Source: Bhargavaea massiliensis
GTDB taxonomy: Bacteria; Bacillota; Bacilli; Bacillales_A; Planococcaceae
Reading direction: 5' to 3'
Assembly (NCBI RefSeq): GCF_018390575.1
Contig: NZ_JAHBCJ010000001.1
Coordinates: forward strand, 1-64,000
Length of the DNA: 64,000 nucleotides
The stretch's first letter is position 1. The number at the start of each line of letters is the position of its first letter. Shown here piece by piece: positions 56,628-64,000 of the stretch. Below the pieces are notes generated by a model, which did not search any database, was not told where the DNA came from, and saw nothing but the letters and a program-made list of their open reading frames with translations. Both the position numbers and the translations under genes were made by a program.

Positions 56628-59186
56628 TTAGCGCCAGCCGCTGATGCGTTCGGGTTCCGGGACGAATTCTGCAGACAGCGCGCGCATTCTGGCTTCAAGC
56701 AGTTGTTTCCTGCCTTCCGGTGTCCGCGTGTAGATCAGCTCGCACCGGCCGACGCGCTTTTTCCATTCTTCCAAGAACAACTTCGCTGTCTCCTTTTTCC
56801 GTCCAAGTTCTTCGGGAACGACATGGATATCGGTCCGCTTTCCGAAACGGCGGGAGCGCCTGACGATCAGATAGCGCGGATTCCCAATGGGGCCGAGCAG
56901 TTCGGCGAGTGCGTTCATGAACCGGGTCTTTTCATGGGTCGTGCCCACCGTGAGCCAGCATGTGTAATAGCCCTGCCCGTCATCAGTGACCCGGATGGCA
57001 TCCTCTTCTATCGGCTCGGCCAACATCCCGCTCCGGTGCATCGCGGCATACAGCGCTTCCGCGATCTCCTTCAGACTCGACTCGACGGACGGATGCCGCA
57101 GGTACAGCCGGCCAGCACGCCAGAATGACGGCGCGGCGACCGCAAGTCCGGCAAGCCCGCCCCAAAGAGTGGATTCACCGAACGGCGTGTCGGTCAGCTG
57201 GCGGATCCAGCCGCCCGCGTCCCATGCCGCACCGGCGGCGGTAAATCCCGCCACATACAAAAGCCCCTTCAATGTATTGTCGAGATAAAAAGGCCTCGGA
57301 ACGGAGCGCCGCGGCAGGACCACCTCCTCCACCATCCGGCTGCCGGAATCAACCGCACGCATCCACCGTTCCCGGAGCGATTCCCGCGAACGGACCCGGC
57401 ACTCCATTTCCGTATTGAGCCGGTCGATCTCTTCCATTGAAAACGGTGGCTCCCCTACAGCCAGCCGGCCGATTCCCGTCTCGATCACATTCCGCTCCGA
57501 TCCCGATCCGGCTAGAGAGCGGAACCGTCGGACGAGCGACTGCCAGTCATCACCGCCGTCCTTCGCGTCGCGGTCGACGGTGACGAGATGCCAGATTGAC
57601 GCCGTCTTGTCCCGGTCTGCCGGATTGCGGCGGATCGCCCGGCCGCGCATCTGATTGGACAGCATGTACGAACCGACATAGGACGCCATGATGAGCGAAT
57701 TCACGCATGGCGCGTCCCAGCCCTCGCCGAGGAGAGCCGCCGTCCCGGTGAGCACATCGATTTCGCCTTTTTCAAGCAGCGCGGTCAAAGCCGCGACCAT
57801 TCCCTGTCGGTTCGCATCGTTCACCGGGATCCGCACGAACGACGGATCATGCGGAAGCGGAACCGCTCCTTCCAGCCTTGACGCTGCAGACGCCGGCACA
57901 ACCGCAATCGATCCCGTGAGAATGGCAGGCTTCACTTGGTCGCCCAACTTCCGCCGCAGCATCTCGAACACCGGAACCGCGCCGATCCGGGTCAGTGGCT
58001 TTTCATCGCCGGGCGCTGACGGCATGTCATCCGCCCGTATGTAATCGGTCAGGATGACCATGCGCAGCCGGTCACCCAAGACCGCTTTTTCAAGACGGAC
58101 GGTTTCCGCAACCGCCTTGAGCTTCGATTGGCTCTGGACAAGCGCGCGGCTGATCGCCGGCGTGGACGTCAGGTAAACGGAGCGCCGGTGAATCGCCCCG
58201 ATCCGGGACAACCCCTTACGCAGACGTTTGACCGTTTCCTTTTCTTCGTCCCCCAGCCTGAACAACAGCCCCGTCAGCAGCTCTTCCATCCAGCTCCGGT
58301 CAAGCGCCGGCATCGTCTCCTCCGGCATGCCGATTAGCGGCAGCGCCTCCCGGTATGCCTCCGAACCGCTTTCCTTCAATATCATCAGCATCGCCGAAAA
58401 TACCCCGGGCATCCCGAGGATTTCCTCGACATGGGCATCAGTCTGCGCGATCCACCGGTGCTGCTCGAGATAGCGGATGAATTCCCCGTCTTCCCGCAGC
58501 TCATCCAGGAATTCATCCGTCCGTTCCCGGAACGCCAAAATCTCCGAGAGCTCTTCGGCCGATGGAACCGTGAACCGGATATAATCTTGGTGCGGACAGA
58601 GGTCGCCCGCCTTTACGAGCGAGGCGACCGGGATTTCGAGATCGATCGTTCCGCACAGTGAAACGTACCGCTGCCAGCCGGCAGGCGACTCGTCATAAGG
58701 AGGCGTCGCGGTCAGTGCGACAACCGCCGGGTTTCCCAGCCCCTCCTTGATGTCCATCATCGTCTTCCACCAGGAAGTCCGCAGGTGATGCGCCTCATCC
58801 AACACGATCGTCCCGAAACCTTTGGAGAGCAGCGGTCCTTCCCCTCCGGACTTGAACAGCGCATGAAGCGACTGATACGTGGTCACCGTCACAAATGCCG
58901 GCGACGAAAGATCAGACGACAGCCAGTCCGGCCGCACTCCCTCCAGGAACAGTTCGGTGAGCCGGTCCGCCCACTGCTCACGGAGCGCAATCGTTGGTGC
59001 GACAATCAGCGTCCGCCTGCCGATCCGACGCATCACCTCCAGCCCCAGCACCGTCTTCCCCGAACCCGGCGGCGCGACCAGATGGAGATGCCCGTTGTCC
59101 AGGTGCTGATCAAGTTCCGACAACACCTCTTCCTGATAAGACCGCCAAGGATGGCAGAACTTCATTGCCACCGGAAACTTCTCCAT
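56628..59186 (-). CDS. SF2 DEAD/DEAH-box helicase with hydrophobic C-terminal segments
   Basis: 852 residues. Helicase motifs: Q-like RSYQEEVL (16-23), Walker A APPGSGKT (38-45), DEAH (130-133), TATPP (159-163), motif V LLGEGWDAP (485-492) and motif VI QMRGRAIRR (512-520). Between the two RecA lobes is a long helical insertion (about 205-400). After the core come two hydrophobic stretches (about 636-660 and 672-690) that could be membrane helices, then a basic C-terminal domain (about 700-852). ATG at 59186 with GGAGGAGG upstream. I do not recognise the C-terminal domain. Role (repair, RNA or defence) unknown. Confidence 0.8.
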   Translation of the reverse strand: MEKFPVAMKFCHPWRSYQEEVLSELDQHLDNGHLHLVAPPGSGKTVLGLEVMRRIGRRTLIVAPTIALREQWADRLTELFLEGVRPDWLSSDLSSPAFVTVTTYQSLHALFKSGGEGPLLSKGFGTIVLDEAHHLRTSWWKTMMDIKEGLGNPAVVALTATPPYDESPAGWQRYVSLCGTIDLEIPVASLVKAGDLCPHQDYIRFTVPSAEELSEILAFRERTDEFLDELREDGEFIRYLEQHRWIAQTDAHVEEILGMPGVFSAMLMILKESGSEAYREALPLIGMPEETMPALDRSWMEELLTGLLFRLGDEEKETVKRLRKGLSRIGAIHRRSVYLTSTPAISRALVQSQSKLKAVAETVRLEKAVLGDRLRMVILTDYIRADDMPSAPGDEKPLTRIGAVPVFEMLRRKLGDQVKPAILTGSIAVVPASAASRLEGAVPLPHDPSFVRIPVNDANRQGMVAALTALLEKGEIDVLTGTAALLGEGWDAPCVNSLIMASYVGSYMLSNQMRGRAIRRNPADRDKTASIWHLVTVDRDAKDGGDDWQSLVRRFRSLAGSGSERNVIETGIGRLAVGEPPFSMEEIDRLNTEMECRVRSRESLRERWMRAVDSGSRMVEEVVLPRRSVPRPFYLDNTLKGLLYVAGFTAAGAAWDAGGWIRQLTDTPFGESTLWGGLAGLAVAAPSFWRAGRLYLRHPSVESSLKEIAEALYAAMHRSGMLAEPIEEDAIRVTDDGQGYYTCWLTVGTTHEKTRFMNALAELLGPIGNPRYLIVRRSRRFGKRTDIHVVPEELGRKKETAKLFLEEWKKRVGRCELIYTRTPEGRKQLLEARMRALSAEFVPEPERISGWR

Positions 59187-59241
59187 CTGCTTGCCTCCTC
59201 CCGCCTTCCGCCAGGCATCATTCTTCTCCTTATCCTATCAA

Positions 59242-59267
59242 ACCCGCAGGGAGGTGTCCCTGCGGGT
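59242..59267. terminator. ACCCGCAGGGA-type hairpin at the edge of the low-GC region
   Basis: ACCCGCAGGGA / TCCCTGCGGGT, 11-bp stem. Close relatives of this stem recur at 60555, 61082 and 63132, each beside an immunity gene. It marks the border where base composition falls. Confidence 0.6.
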
Positions 59268-59384
59268 ATAAATTTCAATTTTCTTCAGTATAATAAAATG
59301 AAATAGATAAAATTGGAATTATGATTGCTTTAGTCAGAGCGGATTCAAAAGTTAATCTTCTAGATAAAGGGGGGCATTGTTAAC

Positions 59385-59615
59385 ATGGAACCTAACAAAA
59401 AGACGGATTGGACATATAATTGGATATATACTTTAGTTGCTTTAGGTGCATTGGGAGTGGTTGCAATCTTGAACTTTTTATTTGGCCCATCAATGTTTCT
59501 CCCTCAAACTGCATCATTTGTACTAGCACTTGCAATAACTCTCCCTATCAATGTGGCTATTAATATATATAGATATATAAGAAACAAAAAGGCTTCAACC
59601 AATGAGAAAAATTGA
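59385..59615 (+). CDS. Small two-helix membrane protein
   Basis: 76 residues, polar N-terminus, hydrophobic segments at about 14-33 and 42-62, basic C-terminal tail. ATG with AAGGGGGG ten bases upstream. Lies at the border of the low-GC region. No family recognised. Confidence 0.6.
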   Translation: MEPNKKTDWTYNWIYTLVALGALGVVAILNFLFGPSMFLPQTASFVLALAITLPINVAINIYRYIRNKKASTNEKN

Positions 59616-59651
59616 TTTCGCATGTCCACCGCAGAGAAACTTCCCTGCGGG

Positions 59652-60041
59652 TTAAACAACTGAAAACTTCTTTCTAATGGGGAGCTCCAAAACACCATAA
59701 AGAACAGGGATCACCAAAAAGTAAAACATCGCATGAACGGAAGTTCCCTTTTGAATCAATATAAAAGGCACATAGAAAAGGATAAAACTTATCACCAGGT
59801 ACATTCCTACAGAATAAAGAAGATGTGTCTTGCCTGTACGTTTTTTAATGAAATCAACCAGGTATGAAACCAGTATGCCCGGTGACATGTATAACAATAT
59901 GACCGGGTACATCATGCAAGTGTAATAAATAACCGTAATGAAATTCTCTATTGGAGGAAATAAAATGACAGCAAAATAAACGGCACCAAATATCGCTGTA
60001 CATAAAAGTGTTGCGAGTTTAGATATAAAGCTTTTCATCAT
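59652..60041 (-). CDS. Membrane protein, four predicted helices (UPF0715-like)
   Basis: 129 residues with hydrophobic segments at about 8-28, 33-60, 77-97 and 103-121. The pattern recalls UPF0715 proteins (YoaG/YwlA) of Bacillus, but the match is by memory and uncertain. ATG at 60041 or the next codon 60038; AAGGA lies six to nine bases upstream. Low GC. Convergent with the small membrane gene at 59385. Confidence 0.55.
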   Translation of the reverse strand: MMKSFISKLATLLCTAIFGAVYFAVILFPPIENFITVIYYTCMMYPVILLYMSPGILVSYLVDFIKKRTGKTHLLYSVGMYLVISFILFYVPFILIQKGTSVHAMFYFLVIPVLYGVLELPIRKKFSVV

Positions 60042-60149
60042 TCACCATCCTTAAAGCCCGTCATAGTAAATTTATCGTTCCTTTAAAGGAACAAGGTATA
60101 TAGAAATGGAACTAATTTAATATGCCGCTTGAAAAAAGGAGCGAAGGCT

Positions 60150-60521
60150 ATGGGTCAATCATTTATTGAACAAGTACATTACATTAGAATTCCCGTAAAA
60201 GATTTAGAGCTGTCCGCACGATGGTATAGGGATGTATTAGGGCTCCAGCTGCTAAACACTACGGATGAGCGTGCAATTATAAAAGTAAACGAAGGACCTT
60301 TCCTGCTGATCTTAGTTCCTACCGAAGATGAAACATATGCACATTTCACGCTTGACCATGAACAAGAATTCAGCATCGGCTTTACAAGCCCGGAATTATC
60401 CAATTTTCATCAACACTTGATTGATCATCAAGTTAAGGTCGAGGATATTAAAGAAGATCACAGCCATGCCTTCTTCCACTTTTACGACCCAGATGGAAAT
60501 AAGCTTCAAGTACATTGGTAA
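60150..60521 (+). CDS. VOC-family (glyoxalase/bleomycin-resistance-like) protein
   Basis: 123 residues with the two beta-alpha-beta-beta-beta modules of the vicinal oxygen chelate fold: VHYIRIPVKDLELSARWYRD, then HAFFHFYDPDGNKLQVHW at the end. A metal-binding His opens the fold, and an Asn-containing DPDGN motif closes it. Substrate unknown. Start ATG at 60150 follows AAAGGAG; a TTG seven codons earlier is less supported. Confidence 0.85.
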   Translation: MGQSFIEQVHYIRIPVKDLELSARWYRDVLGLQLLNTTDERAIIKVNEGPFLLILVPTEDETYAHFTLDHEQEFSIGFTSPELSNFHQHLIDHQVKVEDIKEDHSHAFFHFYDPDGNKLQVHW

Positions 60522-60554
60522 TGAGTCCAAGGCGGCCTGAGCAATAGGCAATAT

Positions 60555-60588
60555 ACCCGCAGGAAGGAGTCCCTGCGGTTTTATTTTC
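60555..60588. terminator. Terminator between the VOC gene and the first YezG-type gene
   Basis: ACCCGCAGG / CCCTGCGGT stem then TTTTATTTT on the plus strand. It serves the VOC gene and probably also the converging YezG-type gene. Confidence 0.8.
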
Positions 60589-60590
60589 AC

Positions 60591-61040
60591 TTAGTTTTCT
60601 TGGTGTTTCACTTCTTCAAACCACGCATCAAAGATATGGTCCGGAAGCAACTCTTCACTATTTGAATACACCAGATCATAGCGATATTTTCCGCTAAGTT
60701 TGTTTTGGGTCACATCGTAATGCAACTTGATTTCTGTTGGCATATCATGATTGAATTCCTTATGTTTCTTGTGAATTTCTTTTAAATCCTCTATACCTGC
60801 ATCAAGTAATGCCCACTGCCTCTCATCGGAAACATCATATCTTTGGCCATTCACCTTGTTCAGTTCATGTTTATGTACAACTTGTTTATTCATCCTATAA
60901 AAAGCATCAAAAAAATACATTTGAGGTTCATACGACCCGTATATATAGATATCGTCCGCTTGATTATTTACATATTCCAAACAGACAGCCACCATATCCA
61001 TTTGTAGTTGTGAAAAGAAATCTTCAAATGTTTTGCTCAC
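60591..61040 (-). CDS. YezG-family (DUF600) immunity protein, copy 1
   Basis: 149 residues. Hallmarks shared with the two paralogues: MVAVCLEYVNNQADDIYIYGSYEP near the N-terminus, MPTEIKLHYDVTQNKLSGKYRYDL and the C-terminal DHIFDAWFEEVKHQ. B. subtilis YezG neutralises the LXG toxin YeeF; DUF600 proteins are immunity factors of such nucleases. GTG start at 61040 lies six bases after GGGAGGAG. Followed by an ACCCGCAGG-type terminator. Confidence 0.85.
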   Translation of the reverse strand: MSKTFEDFFSQLQMDMVAVCLEYVNNQADDIYIYGSYEPQMYFFDAFYRMNKQVVHKHELNKVNGQRYDVSDERQWALLDAGIEDLKEIHKKHKEFNHDMPTEIKLHYDVTQNKLSGKYRYDLVYSNSEELLPDHIFDAWFEEVKHQEN

Positions 61041-61081
61041 GATAGGCTCCTCCCGATCCAATCAAGCGTGAATAACTTCGA

Positions 61082-61114
61082 GAAACCCGCAGGGCATGCC
61101 TGCAGGTTTCTTTT
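61082..61114. terminator. Terminator after the second YezG-type gene
   Basis: GAAACCCGCAGG / CCTGCAGGTTTC with a small loop and T-rich flank. Same family as the hairpins at 60555 and 63132. Confidence 0.75.
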
Positions 61115-61117
61115 CAC

Positions 61118-61591
61118 TCAGTTTTCTTGGTTTTTCACTTCCTCAAACCATGCGTCAAAAATATCTGCAGGAAGTAATTCGTCATCATTTGAATAAGCTA
61201 AATCGTATCGATATTTACCTGCAAGTTTGTTTTGCTTTATATCATAATGCAATTTAAATTCTGTCGGCATTTCTCTATTAAATTCCTGACACTTTTCATG
61301 AATTAATTCTAAGTTATCCATTCCTATCCTTGTTAATGCACTCATTCTTTCCCTTGATACATCATACTCCTGCGCTTTTGGATTTTGAGTTGATTCTACT
61401 GCCTCGTTTAATTGATGTTTACGTACTACCTCACCACCATTAATTCTATAGAAAACGTTGAATGCGTACATGTCAGGCTCATAAGAACCGTAAATATAGA
61501 TGTCATCTGCTTTCCCATCGACATACTCCAAACAACTTGCGACCATATCAGTCTGTGCTTCAGAAAGGTAATCTTCAAATGCCCTGCCCAC
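61118..61591 (-). CDS. YezG-family (DUF600) immunity protein, copy 2
   Basis: 157 residues, clearly paralogous to copies 1 and 3 over the whole length (for example DDIYIYGSYEPDMYAFNVFY and the identical end DAWFEEVKNQEN). It carries a short insertion (about 67-74) missing from copy 1. GTG start at 61591 with GGGGAG upstream. Lower GC than the main chromosome. Confidence 0.85.
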   Translation of the reverse strand: MGRAFEDYLSEAQTDMVASCLEYVDGKADDIYIYGSYEPDMYAFNVFYRINGGEVVRKHQLNEAVESTQNPKAQEYDVSRERMSALTRIGMDNLELIHEKCQEFNREMPTEFKLHYDIKQNKLAGKYRYDLAYSNDDELLPADIFDAWFEEVKNQEN

Positions 61592-61606
61592 TAATATCTC
61601 CCCGTT

Positions 61607-62047
61607 TTATATGAGTTGTTTTACGAACGAACTGAAACTATCTGCAATCCAATAGGTGTTCTCTTCATCCGTAGACTCATCAAATTGATAAGAGTCATCC
61701 CAGTAATAAACGCCCTCAAATTCGCCCTCGCTAATCAGAACAATGAACCCCTGCATCAAGTCGTCACCGATGATTATTGCATGTTCCAGTAACTCATCAT
61801 CAAACTTGTTCATCCAGGTTTCAATATCAGATGTTCTACTATCAGTCTGCATCCCATACAACACGTCAACATGAATATAGGCAGAAGTGTCCTTTATAAA
61901 AATTTTGTTCTCATCATTTTTTTCTATAACGCCACCATTGAATTCCTTCAAAAATTCCACATAATCATTTGGCAGTTTTACTTTATACTGTTTTTCAATT
62001 TTAGTGATTTCCTGCAGCGTTGCACTACCGAACTTTTGAATAGTCAT
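61607..62047 (-). CDS. SUKH/SMI1-KNR4-family immunity protein
   Basis: 146 residues. The N-terminal KFGSATLQEITKIEKQYKVKLPNDYVEFL and following FNGG motif are the opening helices of the SUKH-1 fold. Later GVYYWDDSYQFDES precedes the final IADSFSSFVKQL helix. SUKH proteins are immunity proteins of many polymorphic toxins. Start ATG at 62047 (six bases after AAGGAG); the ATG one codon earlier is closer to the site. In line with the neighbouring YezG genes. Confidence 0.85.
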   Translation of the reverse strand: MTIQKFGSATLQEITKIEKQYKVKLPNDYVEFLKEFNGGVIEKNDENKIFIKDTSAYIHVDVLYGMQTDSRTSDIETWMNKFDDELLEHAIIIGDDLMQGFIVLISEGEFEGVYYWDDSYQFDESTDEENTYWIADSFSSFVKQLI

Positions 62048-62096
62048 CATAAGCTCCTTACTTTCCTTATCGGAGAGATGTTCCGCTCATTTCCCG

Positions 62097-62483
62097 TTAA
62101 TCAATGGGCACATCTAAAGCTTCGCCAGTGGAGATTCTCTCAATAAGAATATTTGTGCAGACTAACTCAACATCTAAAGGAGGCATTTGTATTTGGCATT
62201 TTAATAAAGACTTATCTTCTACTTGAATATCCTCAATCTTTATGTCTTGTATAAAGTATGGAATTTGAGATTTCACCAATTCTTTTAAGGGTTCCAATCT
62301 GTCGTTTACATGGGTCTTAAACGAAAAGGCGGAACAACCGGTGAAAAGGATCTTAATGTTGTCATCCGTATCTTCAAATACAATTGCGACCTCGTCACCA
62401 AAAAAACAGCAGTCCATTTGAATTAACCTTGCATCCCAATAATGTATTTCTTCAATATCTCTTTGGATTTGTTTTGCTTTCAC
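62097..62483 (-). CDS. Uncharacterised protein in the immunity array
   Basis: 128 residues, soluble, mixed alpha/beta (IHYWDARLIQMDCCFFGDEV opens a strand pair). GTG start at 62483 with AAGGAG six bases upstream. The size, low GC and position between immunity genes suggest another immunity protein, but I do not recognise the family. Confidence 0.55.
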   Translation of the reverse strand: MKAKQIQRDIEEIHYWDARLIQMDCCFFGDEVAIVFEDTDDNIKILFTGCSAFSFKTHVNDRLEPLKELVKSQIPYFIQDIKIEDIQVEDKSLLKCQIQMPPLDVELVCTNILIERISTGEALDVPID

Positions 62484-62557
62484 ATTAATCTCCTTACTTC
62501 AGCATCGATTCTACATATGGAAGTTGGCTCTTCGATCACAATGAGGTCTGGTTGACG

Positions 62558-63079
62558 TCAATCAAATTGGAGATCCAAGGCTTCAATTAAAATACTTTTT
62601 TCTCTTTCATGAATCTCTTTTATTAAAATGCCACAAATCCTGTGTTCATTATCAATCCCAAATTCGATAGGTTCACTCTTTATATAAGATACAACTTCAT
62701 TTTCCGATAACTTTATATAGAGTGTGCTTCCCCCCAGAAAAACCTCCAAAGTCCCTTTTTCGTCATGGTATATTTCATCATTTTCTTGATTGGAATGAAT
62801 GACAGGAAGTCCCACTATACTCTCTGGATCACTTAGACAAAGGTGTTCATAGTCTTCTTTATACACGTTTTCACATACCGCTAATGTAATCGATCGAATA
62901 TCCCCTGAGTCTTTCCCTACTCCTATTTCAATTAAGGATTTTTTAAAGTCCCCTGTTCTCCAATAAGTTGTTGGTTCTTCTGAAACATTCCATGTTCCGA
63001 GTTCAATGGTTATGGGTATATACAAATCCACTTCAACCTTGGTGAACTTTGGTGGACAATAATCTCTGACCTTTAACAT
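62558..63079 (-). CDS. Uncharacterised protein in the immunity array
   Basis: 173 residues, strand-rich N-terminal half (KVEVDLYIPITIELGTW) and acidic throughout. Start ATG at 63079 lies ten bases after AAAGGAAG; earlier ATGs in frame at 63103 and 63121 have no such site. No family recognised. Probably an immunity protein by position. Confidence 0.5.
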   Translation of the reverse strand: MLKVRDYCPPKFTKVEVDLYIPITIELGTWNVSEEPTTYWRTGDFKKSLIEIGVGKDSGDIRSITLAVCENVYKEDYEHLCLSDPESIVGLPVIHSNQENDEIYHDEKGTLEVFLGGSTLYIKLSENEVVSYIKSEPIEFGIDNEHRICGILIKEIHEREKSILIEALDLQFD

Positions 63080-63131
63080 GATAGATATACTTCCTTTTTT
63101 CATAGGCATAAATGTGCCCAAATAACTGGCG

Positions 63132-63166
63132 AGAAACCCGCAGAGACGTCCCTGCGGGTTTCTTTT
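63132..63166. terminator. Terminator after the third YezG-type gene
   Basis: GAAACCCGCAG / CTGCGGGTTTC stem and T-rich tail, homologous to the hairpins at 60555 and 61082. Confidence 0.8.
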
Positions 63167-63634
63167 TCACTCAGTTTCTTGGTTCTTCACTTCTTCAAAC
63201 CATGCATCAAAAATATCGCTAGGCAATAATTCATCGTTATGGGAATACATTAATTCATACTTAGATTGTCCTTTAAGTTGATTCTTTTTCACGTCATAAT
63301 ATAGTTTAATTTCCGTTGGCATTTCTCTATTATATTCTTCACATTTTTTACGTATCGCTTTTAAATTCTCACGGCCGATTTTCAGTATGGCCAACTGCCT
63401 AGTATCGGAAACATCATATTCGTGTTTTTGCAGACCCGATTGTTGAACAGCATTATTTAATTGATCCCTGTGAACAAACTGCCCGTTAATTTTATAAAAG
63501 ACATCAAAAGCATACATGTTAGGCTCATACGATCCATAAATAAATATTTCTTCTGCTTGATTATCCGCATACTCCAAACAAACTGCGACCATGTCAGTTT
63601 TAATTTCCGCAAGATGATCTTCGAGTTTCTTCAT
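63167..63634 (-). CDS. YezG-family (DUF600) immunity protein, copy 3
   Basis: 155 residues, paralogous to copies 1 and 2 (EIFIYGSYEPNMYAFDVFYK, MPTEIKLYYDVKKNQLKG, DAWFEEVKNQE). It keeps the insertion seen in copy 2. ATG at 63634 chosen; a GTG three codons earlier is nearer GAGG. Like the other copies, it is followed by an ACCCGCAG-type terminator. Confidence 0.83.
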   Translation of the reverse strand: MKKLEDHLAEIKTDMVAVCLEYADNQAEEIFIYGSYEPNMYAFDVFYKINGQFVHRDQLNNAVQQSGLQKHEYDVSDTRQLAILKIGRENLKAIRKKCEEYNREMPTEIKLYYDVKKNQLKGQSKYELMYSHNDELLPSDIFDAWFEEVKNQETE

Positions 63635-63764
63635 TATGACCACAACCTCATCACCGAAACTGATTACTGCTTAGATATGCATTCCCCGCTGTCTACTCCC
63701 AAGCCGGAGGTATCTTTTATAAAAGAAACTTGGGTACACTCAAAATAACATAAGCTTAGCAACC

Positions 63765-64000
63765 TCAAAAATCTTCTTCCCAAGCTTCTTTTGCATCCAA
63801 TAATCTTTCTGACATGAACTCATAGAAGGTCTCTGCTATATCATAATCATCCGGGCCTCCTTGTCGATTCCATGCAATTACCGGACACTCATCGTGCTTC
63901 ATTCTGCTTGTATCCAAACAATAAGCATATTCACCGATGTCCTCGATTACAACCAAAGCATTATTCATTCCTATTTCCCTATAACTCTTTGTTGCATTTA
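63765..64000 (-). CDS. SUKH/SMI1-KNR4-family immunity protein, C-terminal part (runs off the window)
   Basis: The visible frame ends ...LLDAKEAWEEDF and contains NALVVIEDIGEYAYCLDTSR, ECPVIAWNRQGG and ETFYEFMSER, typical of the C-terminal third of SMI1/KNR4 (SUKH-1) proteins. Although an ATG occurs at 63968, the same frame stays open to the window edge (codons reading ATKSYREIG before it). So the gene almost certainly begins beyond 64000, and the internal ATG is not the start. Second SUKH gene of the array. Confidence 0.8.
   Translation of the reverse strand, partial: NATKSYREIGMNNALVVIEDIGEYAYCLDTSRMKHDECPVIAWNRQGGPDDYDIAETFYEFMSERLLDAKEAWEEDF

Larger units (their letters stand above)
56371..56631 (+). 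repeat. Direct repeat, copy B, flanking the acetyltransferase gene
   Basis: Same arrangement as copy A at 55395-55645, with a short insertion after the GATATC array. Its end overlaps the last codon and stop of the helicase gene, so this copy sits at that gene's native 3' flank. Confidence 0.85.

Noticed and set aside
63765-63968. Complete 67-residue gene starting at the internal ATG
   Set aside because: The frame remains open to the window edge and the visible part matches only the C-terminal third of SUKH proteins, so it is a partial gene.

Overview
The window looks like a chromosomal segment of a low-GC-phylum (Bacillota) rod of the Bacillales, most likely a Planococcaceae-type organism with an unusually high GC content, such as Bhargavaea. 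This is inferred from strong Shine-Dalgarno sites (GGAGG/AAGGAGG), frequent TTG and GTG starts, and close resemblance of many products to Bacillus subtilis proteins (HflX, OpuD, PutP, YngI, NfrA, PupG, FumC, YuaF/FloT, PdaC, AdhB, SwrC, PurC, YlbC). There are also plausible SigA, SigB and SigW promoters. Nothing suggests a plasmid, prophage or integrated conjugative element across most of the window.

Layout. 1-7.9 kb: an oligopeptide ABC transporter operon on the minus strand (two permeases, two ATPases) facing two tandem solute-binding lipoproteins. 7.9-24.5 kb: housekeeping and osmotic functions (hflX, BCCT betaine carrier, proline symporter, acyl-CoA synthetase, GltS-type FMN protein, NfrA-like reductase, methyltransferase, purine nucleoside phosphorylase, Dph6-like protein, fumC). 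24.7-28.4 kb: a MacB-type ABC exporter, a frameshifted GtrA gene and an unlisted type I toxin-antitoxin locus. 28.5-44.4 kb: membrane and stress genes (yuaF-floT, cold-shock protein, MarR and CarD-type regulators, MMPL transporter, PdaC deacetylase, DMT exporter, HIT protein, AdhB, CAP protein, SodC), with two very small membrane-protein genes inside operons. 44.4-55.4 kb: RND exporter with divergent TetR regulator, a stand-alone purC, two tandem diguanylate cyclases, and a metal module (HMA protein, P-type ATPase, FNR-like regulator). 55.4-59.2 kb: a low-GC acetyltransferase enclosed by about 250-bp direct repeats, then an 852-residue SF2 helicase. 59.3-64 kb: a clearly lower-GC immunity-gene array (three YezG-type genes, two SUKH/SMI1-type genes and unknowns) of the kind that trails a polymorphic toxin; the toxin itself is probably beyond the right edge.

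The most unusual signal is in the intergenic DNA. At least eleven separate gaps carry short repeat cores spaced with a strict period of 20 or 21 bp (two helical turns). Each locus has its own core, such as GAATGACGAAACC, GAGTTTACAC, ACGAAAGATCA, CACTCG, GATATC, or TTGCAACTC and its relatives. The sequence between cores is variable. Some cores recur at two distant loci and one locus is arranged as two opposed half-arrays. I know of no named element with this design; no search was possible.

Working together: the peptide importer and its two binding proteins carry CodY-like palindromes. The RND exporter is flanked by palindromes suited to its divergent TetR neighbour. purC has a PurBox-like site inside its promoter. 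The BCCT carrier has a perfect inverted repeat upstream. The metal module pairs a CPG-motif ATPase with a Cys/His-rich FNR-like regulator. Start codons, terminators and promoters are given with each feature.
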